Shown piece after piece: positions 26,465 through 43,858 of a stretch of 64,000 nt of DNA. The DNA comes from Psychrobacillus sp042945595 (GTDB taxonomy: Bacteria; Bacillota; Bacilli; Bacillales_A; Planococcaceae): assembly GCF_042945595.1 (NCBI RefSeq), contig NZ_CP168493.1, positions 62,001-126,000 of the forward strand, written 5' to 3'. Below the pieces are notes generated by a model that was not told the origin of the DNA, did no database searches, and worked only from the letters and a program-made list of their open reading frames with translations. The translations under genes and the position numbers were made by a program. Every line of letters starts with the position of its first letter. Position 1 is the stretch's first letter.

Positions 26465-27318
26465 ACTTACAATATAATACGAAGCCCTTTGAAGCCGGGG
26501 GAGTTACATTAGATTTTCGAAAAGAAACAATTGTGATGGGTATATTAAATGTCACGCCGGATTCTTTTTCGGATGGTGGAAAGTTTAATGAAATAGAAGT
26601 AGCAGTTGCTAGAGCCAAGCAGATGGTTGTGGATGGTGCTAAAATTATTGATATTGGTGGGGAGTCTACCAGACCTGGTCATACAGTTATTTCAGATGAA
26701 GAAGAAATAGCGCGTGTTGTACCAGTTATTCAAGCGATTAGCGCAGAAGTGAATGCGGTCATATCTATTGATACATACAAATCAGCAGTTGCGAGGGCTG
26801 CAGTACTAGCTGGTGCACATGTCATTAATGATATCTGGGGGGCTAAAAGAGATCCTAAGGTGGCGATGGTAGCTGCAGAACTCGGTGTACCGATTATACT
26901 AATGCATAATAGAGACGACGAAGAATATAACGATTTCTGGCCAGAAGCAAAACAAGATTTAGTAGAATGTATTCAAATTGCAAAAGCGGCGGGAGTGCCT
27001 AATGAACATATTTGGTTAGATCCGGGTATTGGTTTTGGGAAATCCACAACCCAAAACATTTGGATGATGCAACACTTGGAACACTTAGTGGACATGGGTT
27101 ATCCCGTTTTACTGGCGACTTCACGTAAACGACTAATCGGAAATGTACTCAATCTTCCTGTGAACGAACGAATGGAAGGAACAGGTGCGACTGTTTGCTT
27201 CGGTTTGCAACTTGGTTGTCATATGGTGCGTGTACATGATGTGAAAGAAATTGCGCGTATGACGATAATGATGGATGTACTTACAGGAAAAGTGGAATAT
27301 AAGGAAAGCGAGGTATAA
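26461..27318 (+). CDS. folP: Dihydropteroate synthase
   Basis: It joins p-aminobenzoate to hydroxymethyl-dihydropterin pyrophosphate and is the sulfonamide target. 285 residues with MGILNVTPDSFSDGGKF, IDIGGESTRPGH, SIDTYKSAVA, HVINDIWG, LDPGIGFGKS and ATSRKRLIG. TTG 26461 overlaps the pabC stop (TTGA) and has GAAGG about 12 bp upstream; the open frame extends further back into pabC but the family N-terminus supports TTG. Confidence 0.95.
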   Translation: MNLQYNTKPFEAGGVTLDFRKETIVMGILNVTPDSFSDGGKFNEIEVAVARAKQMVVDGAKIIDIGGESTRPGHTVISDEEEIARVVPVIQAISAEVNAVISIDTYKSAVARAAVLAGAHVINDIWGAKRDPKVAMVAAELGVPIILMHNRDDEEYNDFWPEAKQDLVECIQIAKAAGVPNEHIWLDPGIGFGKSTTQNIWMMQHLEHLVDMGYPVLLATSRKRLIGNVLNLPVNERMEGTGATVCFGLQLGCHMVRVHDVKEIARMTIMMDVLTGKVEYKESEV

Positions 27319-27323
27319 CTATT

Positions 27324-27689
27324 ATGGATTACATACATTTAAATGATTTGGAGTTTTACGGATACCATGGAGTTTTGCCGGAAGAAACTAAGCTTGGTCA
27401 AATTTTTCGTGTTACGATTACGCTTGCTTGTGATTTAAAAAAAGCAGGTGAAACGGACGACTTAGCGGAAACTGTGAATTATGCAGAGGTATTTGAGCTT
27501 TGTAAGGAGATTGTGGAAGGAAAGCCTTATTTATTAATTGAGGCAGTAGCAGAAAAAATAGCTGGACGGATATTAAAGGATTATGAAGCCAAAGTAACTG
27601 GTTGTCGCATACAACTAGTGAAGCCGAATCCGCCGATTGTAGGTCATTATGCTTCTGTTGCAGTCGATATTACAAGAGGCGTGCTATGA
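27324..27689 (+). CDS. folB: Dihydroneopterin aldolase
   Basis: It cleaves dihydroneopterin to hydroxymethyl-dihydropterin and glycolaldehyde. The 121 residues are the family length, with MDYIHLNDLEFYGYHGVLPEE, ETVNYAEVFELCKEIVEG, LIEAVAEKIA and the C-terminal VKPNPPIVGHYASVAVDI. It starts 5 bp after folP, and its stop overlaps the folK start by the usual ATGA. Confidence 0.95.
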   Translation: MDYIHLNDLEFYGYHGVLPEETKLGQIFRVTITLACDLKKAGETDDLAETVNYAEVFELCKEIVEGKPYLLIEAVAEKIAGRILKDYEAKVTGCRIQLVKPNPPIVGHYASVAVDITRGVL

Positions 27690-28204
27690 ATAGAGCGTAT
27701 TTGTCACTAGGGTCCAATATAGGTGATAGACTGGATTATCTTAGAAGGGCAGTTCAATTGTTACGAGAAAGCGAAAGCGTTCAAATGAATAAAGTGTCCT
27801 CTGTTTATGAAACAGACCCTGTTGGTTATGTAGATCAAGGGGCTTTTTTAAATGTTGTAGTGGAGCTTGAAACGCTACTTTCACCTCACCAATTATTAAA
27901 AAAATGCAATGAAATTGAAGAAGATCTTGGGCGTACTCGAGATATTCATTGGGGTCCTCGAACTGTAGACCTTGACATTTTGTTGTATAATGAAGAGAAT
28001 ATGAAAACAGAGGATCTCATTATTCCACATCCAAGGATGACGGAAAGAGGTTTTGTGCTCGTGCCTCTTGTGGAATTAAATCCGGATTTAGTTGAGCCTC
28101 TAACAAAGCATTCTTTATTGAAGCTTGCACATGTTCAGAAAGAAGGCGTTCGTAAATGGAAAACACTCGATGGGGTAGACGCATTCGTGCATTTCGACGA
28201 TTAA
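27686..28204 (+). CDS. folK: 6-hydroxymethyl-7,8-dihydropterin pyrophosphokinase
   Basis: It pyrophosphorylates hydroxymethyl-dihydropterin with ATP, providing the folP substrate. 172 residues: AYLSLGSNIGDR, ETDPVGYVDQGAFLNVVVEL, and the ATP/Mg motif GPRTVDLDILLY. ATG 27686 overlaps the folB stop. The open frame continues back into folB but lacks family similarity there. The 3' end overlaps the following HTH gene by 49 bp. Confidence 0.95.
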   Translation: MNRAYLSLGSNIGDRLDYLRRAVQLLRESESVQMNKVSSVYETDPVGYVDQGAFLNVVVELETLLSPHQLLKKCNEIEEDLGRTRDIHWGPRTVDLDILLYNEENMKTEDLIIPHPRMTERGFVLVPLVELNPDLVEPLTKHSLLKLAHVQKEGVRKWKTLDGVDAFVHFDD

Positions 28205-28374
28205 AAAGAATAAATCAAGTTGAGCTTGCAAAAGAAATGAATATTTCGGTGTCTATACTTGGTCAAATAGAGCAAGGAAAAAGGGTTCCAAATGAGGTGC
28301 AGTTAGAAAGCATTGCAACTGTACTTGATATACAGCTGGATGAATTAAAAGGAGAAATAAAAGAAGGTAAATGA
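28156..28374 (+). CDS. Small XRE-family HTH protein (YazB-like)
   Basis: A 72-residue DNA-binding protein consisting of a single Cro/CI-type helix-turn-helix (GRRIRAFRRLKRINQVELAKEM, SVSILGQIEQGKRVPNEVQL, ATVLDIQLDEL). B. subtilis has the comparable yazB at the same place between folK and the dus gene. It overlaps folK by 49 bp and dusB by 4 bp, so it is read from the folate operon. Its targets are unknown. Confidence 0.85.
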   Translation: MENTRWGRRIRAFRRLKRINQVELAKEMNISVSILGQIEQGKRVPNEVQLESIATVLDIQLDELKGEIKEGK

Positions 28375-29401
28375 TTATGTCGATTTCATCAACAAAGCCA
28401 TTTAAAATTGGTAACTTTGAAATGGATAATCGTGTAGTTTTAGCCCCAATGGCTGGTATTTGTAATTCTGCTTTCCGATTAACTGTCAAGGAGTTTGGCG
28501 CGGGGTTAGTTTATGCAGAGATGATTAGTGATAAGGGATCGTTTATAAAAACGAAAAGACTTTAAGTATACTTTATATTGATGAACGTGAAAATCCGCTA
28601 TCACTTCAAATTTTTGGTGGAGAAAAAGAAACACTTGTTGCGGCAGTTAAATATGTAGATCAACATACTTCAGCGGACATCATTGATATTAATATGGGAT
28701 GTCCAGTAAATAAAATCATTAAATGTGAAGCCGGAGCTAGATGGCTTCTTGATCCAGGAAAGATTTACGAAATGGTTTCTGCAGTTGTATATAATGTGAA
28801 AAAACCAGTAAGTGTAAAAATGCGTACAGGTTGGGATGGTGATCATATTTATGTTGTGGAGAATGCTCGTGCAGTTGAGCGTGCAGGCGGAGCGGCAGTA
28901 GCTATTCATGGTCGTACACGATTACAAATGTATGAAGGGTATGCGAACTGGGATTTGATTCGTCAAGTGAAAGAGGCAGTGAATATCCCTGTTATCGGAA
29001 ATGGAGACGTAAATACTCCCCAAGATGCAAAACGTATGTTGGATGAAACTGGTGTAGATGCTGTAATGATTGGTCGTGCAGCACTAGGAGACCCATGGAT
29101 GATTTATCGTACGGTTGAATATTTGGAGTCTGGCGAACTGAAACCAGAGCCTTCTGTTCAAGAAAAAATAGACGTGTGCTTATTACACTTCGATCGCTTA
29201 ACTGCTTTAAAAGGTGAAGGCGTTGCAGTACGAGAAATGCGCAAACATGCTTCTTGGTATTTAAAAGGTATTCGTGGGAACGGTATAGCAAGAAATATGA
29301 TTAACCAAACAGAAACCACTCAAGAGCTAAAAGACTACATGCGCTATTTTGCAGAAGAATCAACGAAAGAATATACTGATGCGGAATCGATTCTTGTTTA
29401 A
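28371..29401 (+). pseudogene. dusB: tRNA-dihydrouridine synthase DusB, interrupted by a single-base frameshift
   Basis: DusB reduces specific uridines to dihydrouridine in the tRNA D-loop with FMN and NADPH. The first frame reads KIGNFEMDNRVVLAPMAGICNSAFRL to EMISDKG and then runs out at a stop after 64 residues. The next frame picks up exactly there, IVYKNEKTLSILYIDERENP, and continues through NMGCPVNKI (with the catalytic Cys) and IGRAALGDPWMI to 29401. One missing base in the GGG at 28535-28537 explains it. With that base the protein would be about 343 residues, the normal length. All else is conserved, so a sequencing error or a very recent mutation is likely. Confidence 0.85.
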
Positions 29402-29410
29402 TATTAAAAT

Positions 29411-29443
29411 GCGGGGCTGTCACTTCAAGTGATGGCTCTTTCC
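29411..29443 (+). terminator. Weak terminator candidate after dusB
   Basis: GGGCTGTCACT pairs with AGTGATGGCTC through several G-U pairs; only a short T stretch follows. Confidence 0.4.
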
Positions 29444-29580
29444 GTTTTAATGGGCAGTCAGAATAATGAGAAATATCACCAAGTGTAGGAAAAAGGTGAA
29501 CAGTGTACAGAAATTGTGTACAATAAGTTCAACGTAATAAATGAAACTTGCGGATAAAAGGTAGTGGAGGAGTGACGAAC

Positions 29581-31071
29581 ATGTCTAATGTAGAAGAATT
29601 AAACGATCAACTTTTGGTGAGAAGACAAAAGATGACTGCAATACAAGAGAAAGGCTTAGATCCTTTTGGTAGTAAATTTGAACGTACTCATTTGAGTGAT
29701 CAAGTGATTGCAGAATTTGCCGACTTTTCGAAAGAACAGTTAGAAGAAACGCCACATGAAGTCGTAATTGCAGGTCGTATTATGACAAAGCGCGGAAAAG
29801 GGAAAGCTGGATTTGCGCATATTCAAGACTTCGGTGGTCAAATCCAAATTTATGTACGTAAAGATGCAATAGGTGAAGATGCGTATGAATTATTTAACTC
29901 AGCGGATTTAGGAGATATCGTAGGTGTGCGAGGGAATGTATTCCGTACACAAGTAGGGGAATTATCTGTTAAAGCGGTAGAATTCACGTTTTTAACAAAA
30001 TCACTACGACCAATGCCAGAGAAATTCCACGGTTTAAAAGATGTTGAGCAACGCTACCGTCAACGCTATTTAGACTTAATGACTAGTGATGATAGTAAAA
30101 AAACGTTCATCACTAGAAGTCGTATTATTCAATCTATGCGTCGATATTTAGATGGTCAAGGTTACTTAGAGGTGGAAACGCCATTATTGCATTCTATTGC
30201 GGGCGGAGCAGCAGCACGTCCTTTCATTACACATCATAATGCACTAGACATGGAACTTTATATGCGAATTGCAATTGAGTTACATTTAAAACGTTTAATC
30301 GTTGGTGGATTAGAAAAAGTATATGAAATTGGACGAGTGTTCAGAAATGAAGGTGTTTCAACGCGTCATAATCCCGAATTCACCATGATTGAATTATATG
30401 AAGCGTATGCTGATTATAAAGACATCATGAATCTGACGGAGAATTTAGTGTCACATGTTGCGCAAGAAGTACTGGGATCAACTACAGTGATGTACGGTGA
30501 GGATGCAATTAATCTTGCTCCAGGCTGGAGACGTTGGCATATGGCAGATGCGGTAAAAGAAACAACAGGAGTGGACTTCTGGAATGAAATGACGAAGGAA
30601 GCAGCACATGCAGTAGCGAAAGAACATGGCGTAGAAGTAAAACCTTCTATGGAAGTAGGTCATGTATTAAATGAATTCTTTGAGCAAAAAGTAGAAGAAA
30701 CATTAGTACAACCCACATTTATCTATGGACATCCAGTAGAAGTTTCGCCACTTGCTAAGAAAAATCCAGAAGATGGAAGGTTTACAGATCGCTTCGAACT
30801 ATTCATTGTTAGACGTGAGCATGCAAACGCATTTACAGAACTAAATGACCCCATTGATCAACGTCAACGCTTCGAAGCACAATTAGTTGAAAAAGAAGCG
30901 GGTAATGATGAAGCGCATGAAATGGATGAAGACTTCTTAGAAGCATTAGAATACGGTATGCCGCCAACAGGTGGTTTGGGAATTGGAATTGACCGATTAG
31001 TAATGTTATTAACTAACGCTGCATCTATTCGTGACGTATTATTGTTCCCAACAATGCGACACAAAGATTAG
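29581..31071 (+). CDS. lysS: Lysyl-tRNA synthetase, class II
   Basis: It charges tRNA-Lys. 496 residues: an N-terminal OB-fold anticodon domain (VVIAGRIMTKRGKGKAGFAHI) and a class II core with motif 2 (GRVFRNEGVSTRHNPEFTMIE) and motif 3 (GLGIGIDRLVMLLTN). ATG 29581 has GGAGGAG upstream; the longer frame from 29548 includes that site and is not used. It is followed by a strong terminator and then by the ribosomal RNA block, as in B. subtilis. Confidence 0.97.
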   Translation: MSNVEELNDQLLVRRQKMTAIQEKGLDPFGSKFERTHLSDQVIAEFADFSKEQLEETPHEVVIAGRIMTKRGKGKAGFAHIQDFGGQIQIYVRKDAIGEDAYELFNSADLGDIVGVRGNVFRTQVGELSVKAVEFTFLTKSLRPMPEKFHGLKDVEQRYRQRYLDLMTSDDSKKTFITRSRIIQSMRRYLDGQGYLEVETPLLHSIAGGAAARPFITHHNALDMELYMRIAIELHLKRLIVGGLEKVYEIGRVFRNEGVSTRHNPEFTMIELYEAYADYKDIMNLTENLVSHVAQEVLGSTTVMYGEDAINLAPGWRRWHMADAVKETTGVDFWNEMTKEAAHAVAKEHGVEVKPSMEVGHVLNEFFEQKVEETLVQPTFIYGHPVEVSPLAKKNPEDGRFTDRFELFIVRREHANAFTELNDPIDQRQRFEAQLVEKEAGNDEAHEMDEDFLEALEYGMPPTGGLGIGIDRLVMLLTNAASIRDVLLFPTMRHKD

Positions 31072-31095
31072 TCATATAGGATTTTCTTTTAATGG

Positions 31096-31134
31096 AAGGT
31101 GGGGCACTACTATTTATAGTGCTCCACCTTTTTA
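31096..31134 (+). terminator. Terminator after lysS
   Basis: AAGGTGGGGCACTA pairs with TAGTGCTCCACCTT (one G-U), followed by a T run. Confidence 0.9.
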
Positions 31135-31200
31135 ATATCCACTATATGTTGTGGAAAGCGTTTAAGGTAAAAGTTTTTGGATAAAAGTTAAGAAAATCTC

Positions 31201-31229
31201 TTGTCATAACCTTTACAAGGTGGTATAGT
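31201..31229 (+). promoter_or_regulatory. rrn operon promoter P1
   Basis: TTGTCA (31201-31206) and TATAGT (31224-31229) with a 17-bp spacer, the upstream one of two promoters before the first 16S gene. Tandem promoters are the norm for Bacillus rrn operons. Confidence 0.7.
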
Positions 31230-31284
31230 TATCAAGTTGTCATTTTCACTACTGACTTCTTCAAAAAAAGAAATAAAAAAGTTG

Positions 31285-31313
31285 TTGACATCGATAATGA
31301 AATTTGTTATGAT
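31285..31313 (+). promoter_or_regulatory. rrn operon promoter P2
   Basis: Perfect TTGACA (31285-31290) and TATGAT (31308-31313) with a 17-bp spacer, about 180 bp upstream of mature 16S. The leader that follows contains sequence complementary to the 16S 3' flank. Confidence 0.85.
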
Positions 31314-31353
31314 ATTAAAGTCGTCAAAACGACACAGCAACAAAAACAAAACA

Positions 31354-31395
31354 TGAACATTGAAAACTGAACATGCAAAACGTTAAGAAATACAG
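31354..31395 (+). other. 5' arm of the 16S processing stem (leader)
   Basis: The leader segment containing GAAAACTGAACATGCAAAAC and GTTAAGAAATACAG is complementary to the 16S 3' flank at about 33077-33115 (CTGTATCTTAACGTTTTGCA and on). Together they form the long duplex cut by RNase III. Confidence 0.75.
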
Positions 31396-31491
31396 CTTGA
31401 AAGACTAACTTCGGTTAGTTCGAAAGCAAAACAATTTGGACATCATTTAATGATGATGCCAGCAAAACAAAATGAGCTTTTTAAGTTCTCT

Positions 31492-36203
<4,712 letters not shown>

Positions 36204-36323
36204 AATAGAATTTGCACATTTCAATGTCTTTTATCCAGTTTTGAAAGAATAAAATTTTTATTAAAATAACACTTGTAAAATGCTATAGAGTTGTTATAAT
36301 AAAACTTGTCTTTCATTATTCAA

Positions 36324-36440
<117 letters not shown>

Positions 36441-36505
36441 TTGTAATAAATATAAAATGTATAAAATCAAGAAAAGTACAACTTATCAAGATTTTTTATA
36501 ACCCA

Positions 36506-36581
36506 GGAGGATTAGCTCAGCTGGGAGAGCATCTGCCTTACAAGCAGAGGGTCGGCGGTTCGAGCCCGTCATCCTCCACCA
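36506..36581 (+). tRNA. tRNA-Val (TAC)
   Basis: A cloverleaf with acceptor GGAGGAT/ATCCTCC, anticodon loop CTTACAA and encoded CCA. First of nine tRNAs between the two rRNA sets. Confidence 0.95.
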
Positions 36582-36594
36582 TTTTTCTGGAATT

Positions 36595-36670
<76 letters not shown>

Positions 36671-36676
36671 CTTTCC

Positions 36677-36749
36677 GAGCCATTAGCTCAGTTGGTAGAG
36701 CATCTGACTTTTAATCAGAGGGTCGTAGGTTCGAATCCTACATGGCTCA
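36677..36749 (+). tRNA. tRNA-Lys (TTT)
   Basis: Acceptor GAGCCAT/ATGGCTC with anticodon loop CTTTTAA. The discriminator A at 36749 is followed by TCA, not CCA, so the 3' end must be completed after processing. Confidence 0.95.
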
Positions 36750-36773
36750 TCACTTTTTCAGTGAATTATGTAT

Positions 36774-36858
36774 GCGGGTGTGGCGGAACTGGCAGACGCA
36801 CTAGACTTAGGATCTAGCGCCGCAAGGCGTGGGGGTTCGACTCCCTTCACCCGCACCA
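36774..36858 (+). tRNA. tRNA-Leu (TAG)
   Basis: A class II tRNA with a long variable arm (CGCCGCAAGGCG). Acceptor GCGGGTG, anticodon loop CTTAGGA, encoded CCA. Confidence 0.95.
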
Positions 36859-36875
36859 TTAAATTTAATAACCGA

Positions 36876-36950
36876 GCGGAAGTAGTTCAGTGGTAGAACA
36901 CCACCTTGCCAAGGTGGGGGTCGCGAGTTCGAACCTCGTCTTCCGCTCCA
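36876..36950 (+). tRNA. tRNA-Gly (GCC)
   Basis: Acceptor GCGGAAG/CTTCCGC, anticodon loop TTGCCAA, encoded CCA. Confidence 0.95.
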
Positions 36951-36965
36951 TAGATTCATTTAAGT

Positions 36966-37054
36966 GCCGGGGTGGCGGAACTGGCAGACGCACAGGACTT
37001 AAAATCCTGCGGTAGGTGACTACCGTACCGGTTCGATTCCGGTCCTCGGCACCA
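36966..37054 (+). tRNA. tRNA-Leu (TAA)
   Basis: A class II tRNA with long variable arm (CGGTAGGTGACTACCG). Acceptor GCCGGGG, anticodon loop CTTAAAA, encoded CCA. Confidence 0.95.
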
Positions 37055-37071
37055 TTTTTTGAAAAATATAT

Positions 37072-37148
<77 letters not shown>

Positions 37149-37154
37149 TATATA

Positions 37155-37231
37155 CGGGAAGTAGCTCAGCTTGGTAGAGCACTTGGTTTGGGACCAAGGG
37201 GTCGCAGGTTCGAATCCTGTCTTCCCGACCA
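37155..37231 (+). tRNA. tRNA-Pro (TGG)
   Basis: Acceptor CGGGAAG/CTTCCCG, anticodon loop TTTGGGA, encoded CCA. Confidence 0.95.
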
Positions 37232-37247
37232 GTTATTAATTATATTC

Positions 37248-37323
37248 GGGGCCTTAGCTCAGCTGGGAGAGCGCCTGCCTTGCACGCAGGAGGTCAGCGG
37301 TTCGATCCCGCTAGGCTCCACCA
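37248..37323 (+). tRNA. tRNA-Ala (TGC), cluster copy
   Basis: Acceptor GGGGCCT/AGGCTCC, anticodon loop CTTGCAC, encoded CCA. The same sequence recurs in the second 16S-23S spacer at 39208. Its CCA directly abuts the second 16S leader. Confidence 0.95.
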
Positions 37324-37461
37324 TGAACATTGAAAACTGAACATGCAAAACGTTAAGAAATACAGCTTGAAAGACTAACTTCGGTTAGTTCGAAAGCAAA
37401 ACAATTTGGACATCATTTAATGATGATGCCAGCAAAACAAAATGAGCTTTTTAAGTTCTCT

Positions 37462-39021
<1,560 letters not shown>

Positions 39022-39113
39022 ATAATATCGGAATACAGATTTTTATCTGTATCTTAACGTTTTGCAGTTCAGTTTTGAATGTTCATGTATATTAATATAT
39101 GAAAATTCAAAGA

Positions 39114-39190
<77 letters not shown>

Positions 39191-39207
39191 TACCTTTTTT
39201 GATTTTC

Positions 39208-39283
39208 GGGGCCTTAGCTCAGCTGGGAGAGCGCCTGCCTTGCACGCAGGAGGTCAGCGGTTCGATCCCGCTAGGCTCCACCA
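39208..39283 (+). tRNA. tRNA-Ala (TGC) in the 16S-23S spacer
   Basis: Same sequence as the cluster tRNA-Ala at 37248, with anticodon loop CTTGCAC and encoded CCA. Confidence 0.96.
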
Positions 39284-39438
39284 AATATTTATTTAAACTT
39301 GTTCTTTGAAAACTGGATAAAAAGACATTGAAAGAAACAAATTCAAGAAATTCAATTTGTAATCACTTTTGTGATTATATTTTGCGTAGTATTTTTAACT
39401 ACTATAGGAAGTCCGTGTTTTCATGGAGGACCAAATTA

Positions 39439-42365
<2,927 letters not shown>

Positions 42366-42485
42366 AATAGAATTTGCACATTTCAATGTCTTTTATCCAG
42401 TTTTGAAAGAATAAAATTTTTATTAAAATAACACTTGTAAAATGCTATAGAGTTGTTATAATAAAACTTGTCTTTCATTATTCAA

Positions 42486-42602
<117 letters not shown>

Positions 42603-42607
42603 ACTAT

Positions 42608-42645
42608 AAAAAGTCGTTACCGAGTAATCGGTAACGACTTTTTTT
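42608..42645 (+). terminator. Terminator of the double rRNA operon
   Basis: AAGTCGTTACCGA pairs perfectly with TCGGTAACGACTT around GTAA, followed by seven T. Confidence 0.95.
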
Positions 42646-42770
42646 GATGCGTGTAATTTAAAGGAATCTAATTTTTAGCTTCATTCAATATTATTTAGTA
42701 TCTAACTTTGAGCTTTTCTCTGTAGATTGAATAACCTATCTCAAAGAGAGACAACCCTATACTATGAGAT

Positions 42771-42875
42771 TTGGTCTCGACTGCTAAGGAATTGGTCTTG
42801 CTTCGAGTTAAAATGGTCTTGAGTTTAACTGAATTAGTATCGGGTAGAGCATAATAGGTCTCGAAGAAACATTTT
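42771..42875. repeat. Five-unit degenerate tandem array with exact 21-bp period (GGTCTCG core)
   Basis: Cores GGTCTCG, GGTCTTG, GGTCTTG, AGTATCG and GGTCTCG begin at 42773, 42794, 42815, 42836 and 42857, each 21 bp apart. Unit starts read TTGGTCTCG or close variants and most units end in AA, as in the array at 2841-2924. The rest of 42646-43180 is AT-rich and holds no gene I can support. Confidence 0.85.
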
Positions 42876-43180
42876 CTAACTGATTATGGATAATAATTCA
42901 AAATTATTTTCTAAACCTGGATTGCATTTTTGAAAAATTGCCAGCCTTACATATAAATAACTAACTGATAAGAGATTTGATACCTAGGTTGTACAAAATT
43001 AGTATGGAGTTTAGCCAACTTAACTAAATTTTTATTTAAATGAATAATGCTTGGATCAATTTTTATTCATTTTACAACTAGCCTTATCTTAAACTAAATG
43101 ATCCTATATTGATTTTACTTGCTGAATTGTTTACAAACATCCACAATATTAATTATCGATGCAAAAAAAGGAGGGTGAAT

Positions 43181-43858
43181 ATGGTTGTAATACTAGCAGT
43201 AGATGATGATGTACATACATTAGATTTAATATCTATTTACTTATCGCAGACAGGATATCATGTTATAAAAGCAACGAATGGAAAAGAAGGTTTATCCTTA
43301 ATTGAAAAACAAATTCCTGATTTAGCAATAGTCGATGTTATGATGCCGGAAATGGATGGCTTAACATTAACCAAACTCATCCGCGAGCAGTATGACTTTC
43401 CGGTATTATTATTAACTGCGAAAGGTCGATTAGAAGACAAAGAAAAAGGCTATTTAGCGGGATCTGACGATTATTTAGTAAAACCATTTGAGCCAAAAGA
43501 GCTGTTATTTCGTATTCGAGCAATACTAAGAAGATATGACAAAACAAGTGATGCCAACATTCAAGTGGGAAATATGTTAATCAATCGGAAGAGCTTTGAG
43601 GTGCAAATTGGGGAGGAACTATTAGTTTTGCCTTTAAAAGAATTTGAGTTACTTTCGAAATTAGCATCCAAGCCAAATCAAGTATTTACTCGGGAACAAT
43701 TAATAGAAGCAGTCTGGGGAATTGATTTCGAAGGAGATGAGCAAACACTAAGTGTGCATATTAAACGAATAAGGGAACGATTATTAAAAATAAAAGCTAA
43801 TGTACAAATTACAACCGTTCGCGGAATTGGATATAAACTAGAAGGAAACCGTTTATGA
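43181..43858 (+). CDS. OmpR/PhoB-family response regulator
   Basis: 225 residues: a receiver domain with acidic pocket (AVDDDVHT) and phospho-acceptor Asp52 (IVDVMMPEMDG), the conserved Lys (DDYLVKPFEPKEL), then a winged-helix output domain (LPLKEFELLSKLASKPNQVFTREQL, TVRGIGYKLE). ATG 43181 follows AAAGGAGGG; the earlier open frame lacks similarity. It overlaps the sensor kinase gene by 4 bp. The regulon is unknown, though the adjacent MMPL transporter remnant suggests it once controlled an exporter. Confidence 0.93.
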   Translation: MVVILAVDDDVHTLDLISIYLSQTGYHVIKATNGKEGLSLIEKQIPDLAIVDVMMPEMDGLTLTKLIREQYDFPVLLLTAKGRLEDKEKGYLAGSDDYLVKPFEPKELLFRIRAILRRYDKTSDANIQVGNMLINRKSFEVQIGEELLVLPLKEFELLSKLASKPNQVFTREQLIEAVWGIDFEGDEQTLSVHIKRIRERLLKIKANVQITTVRGIGYKLEGNRL

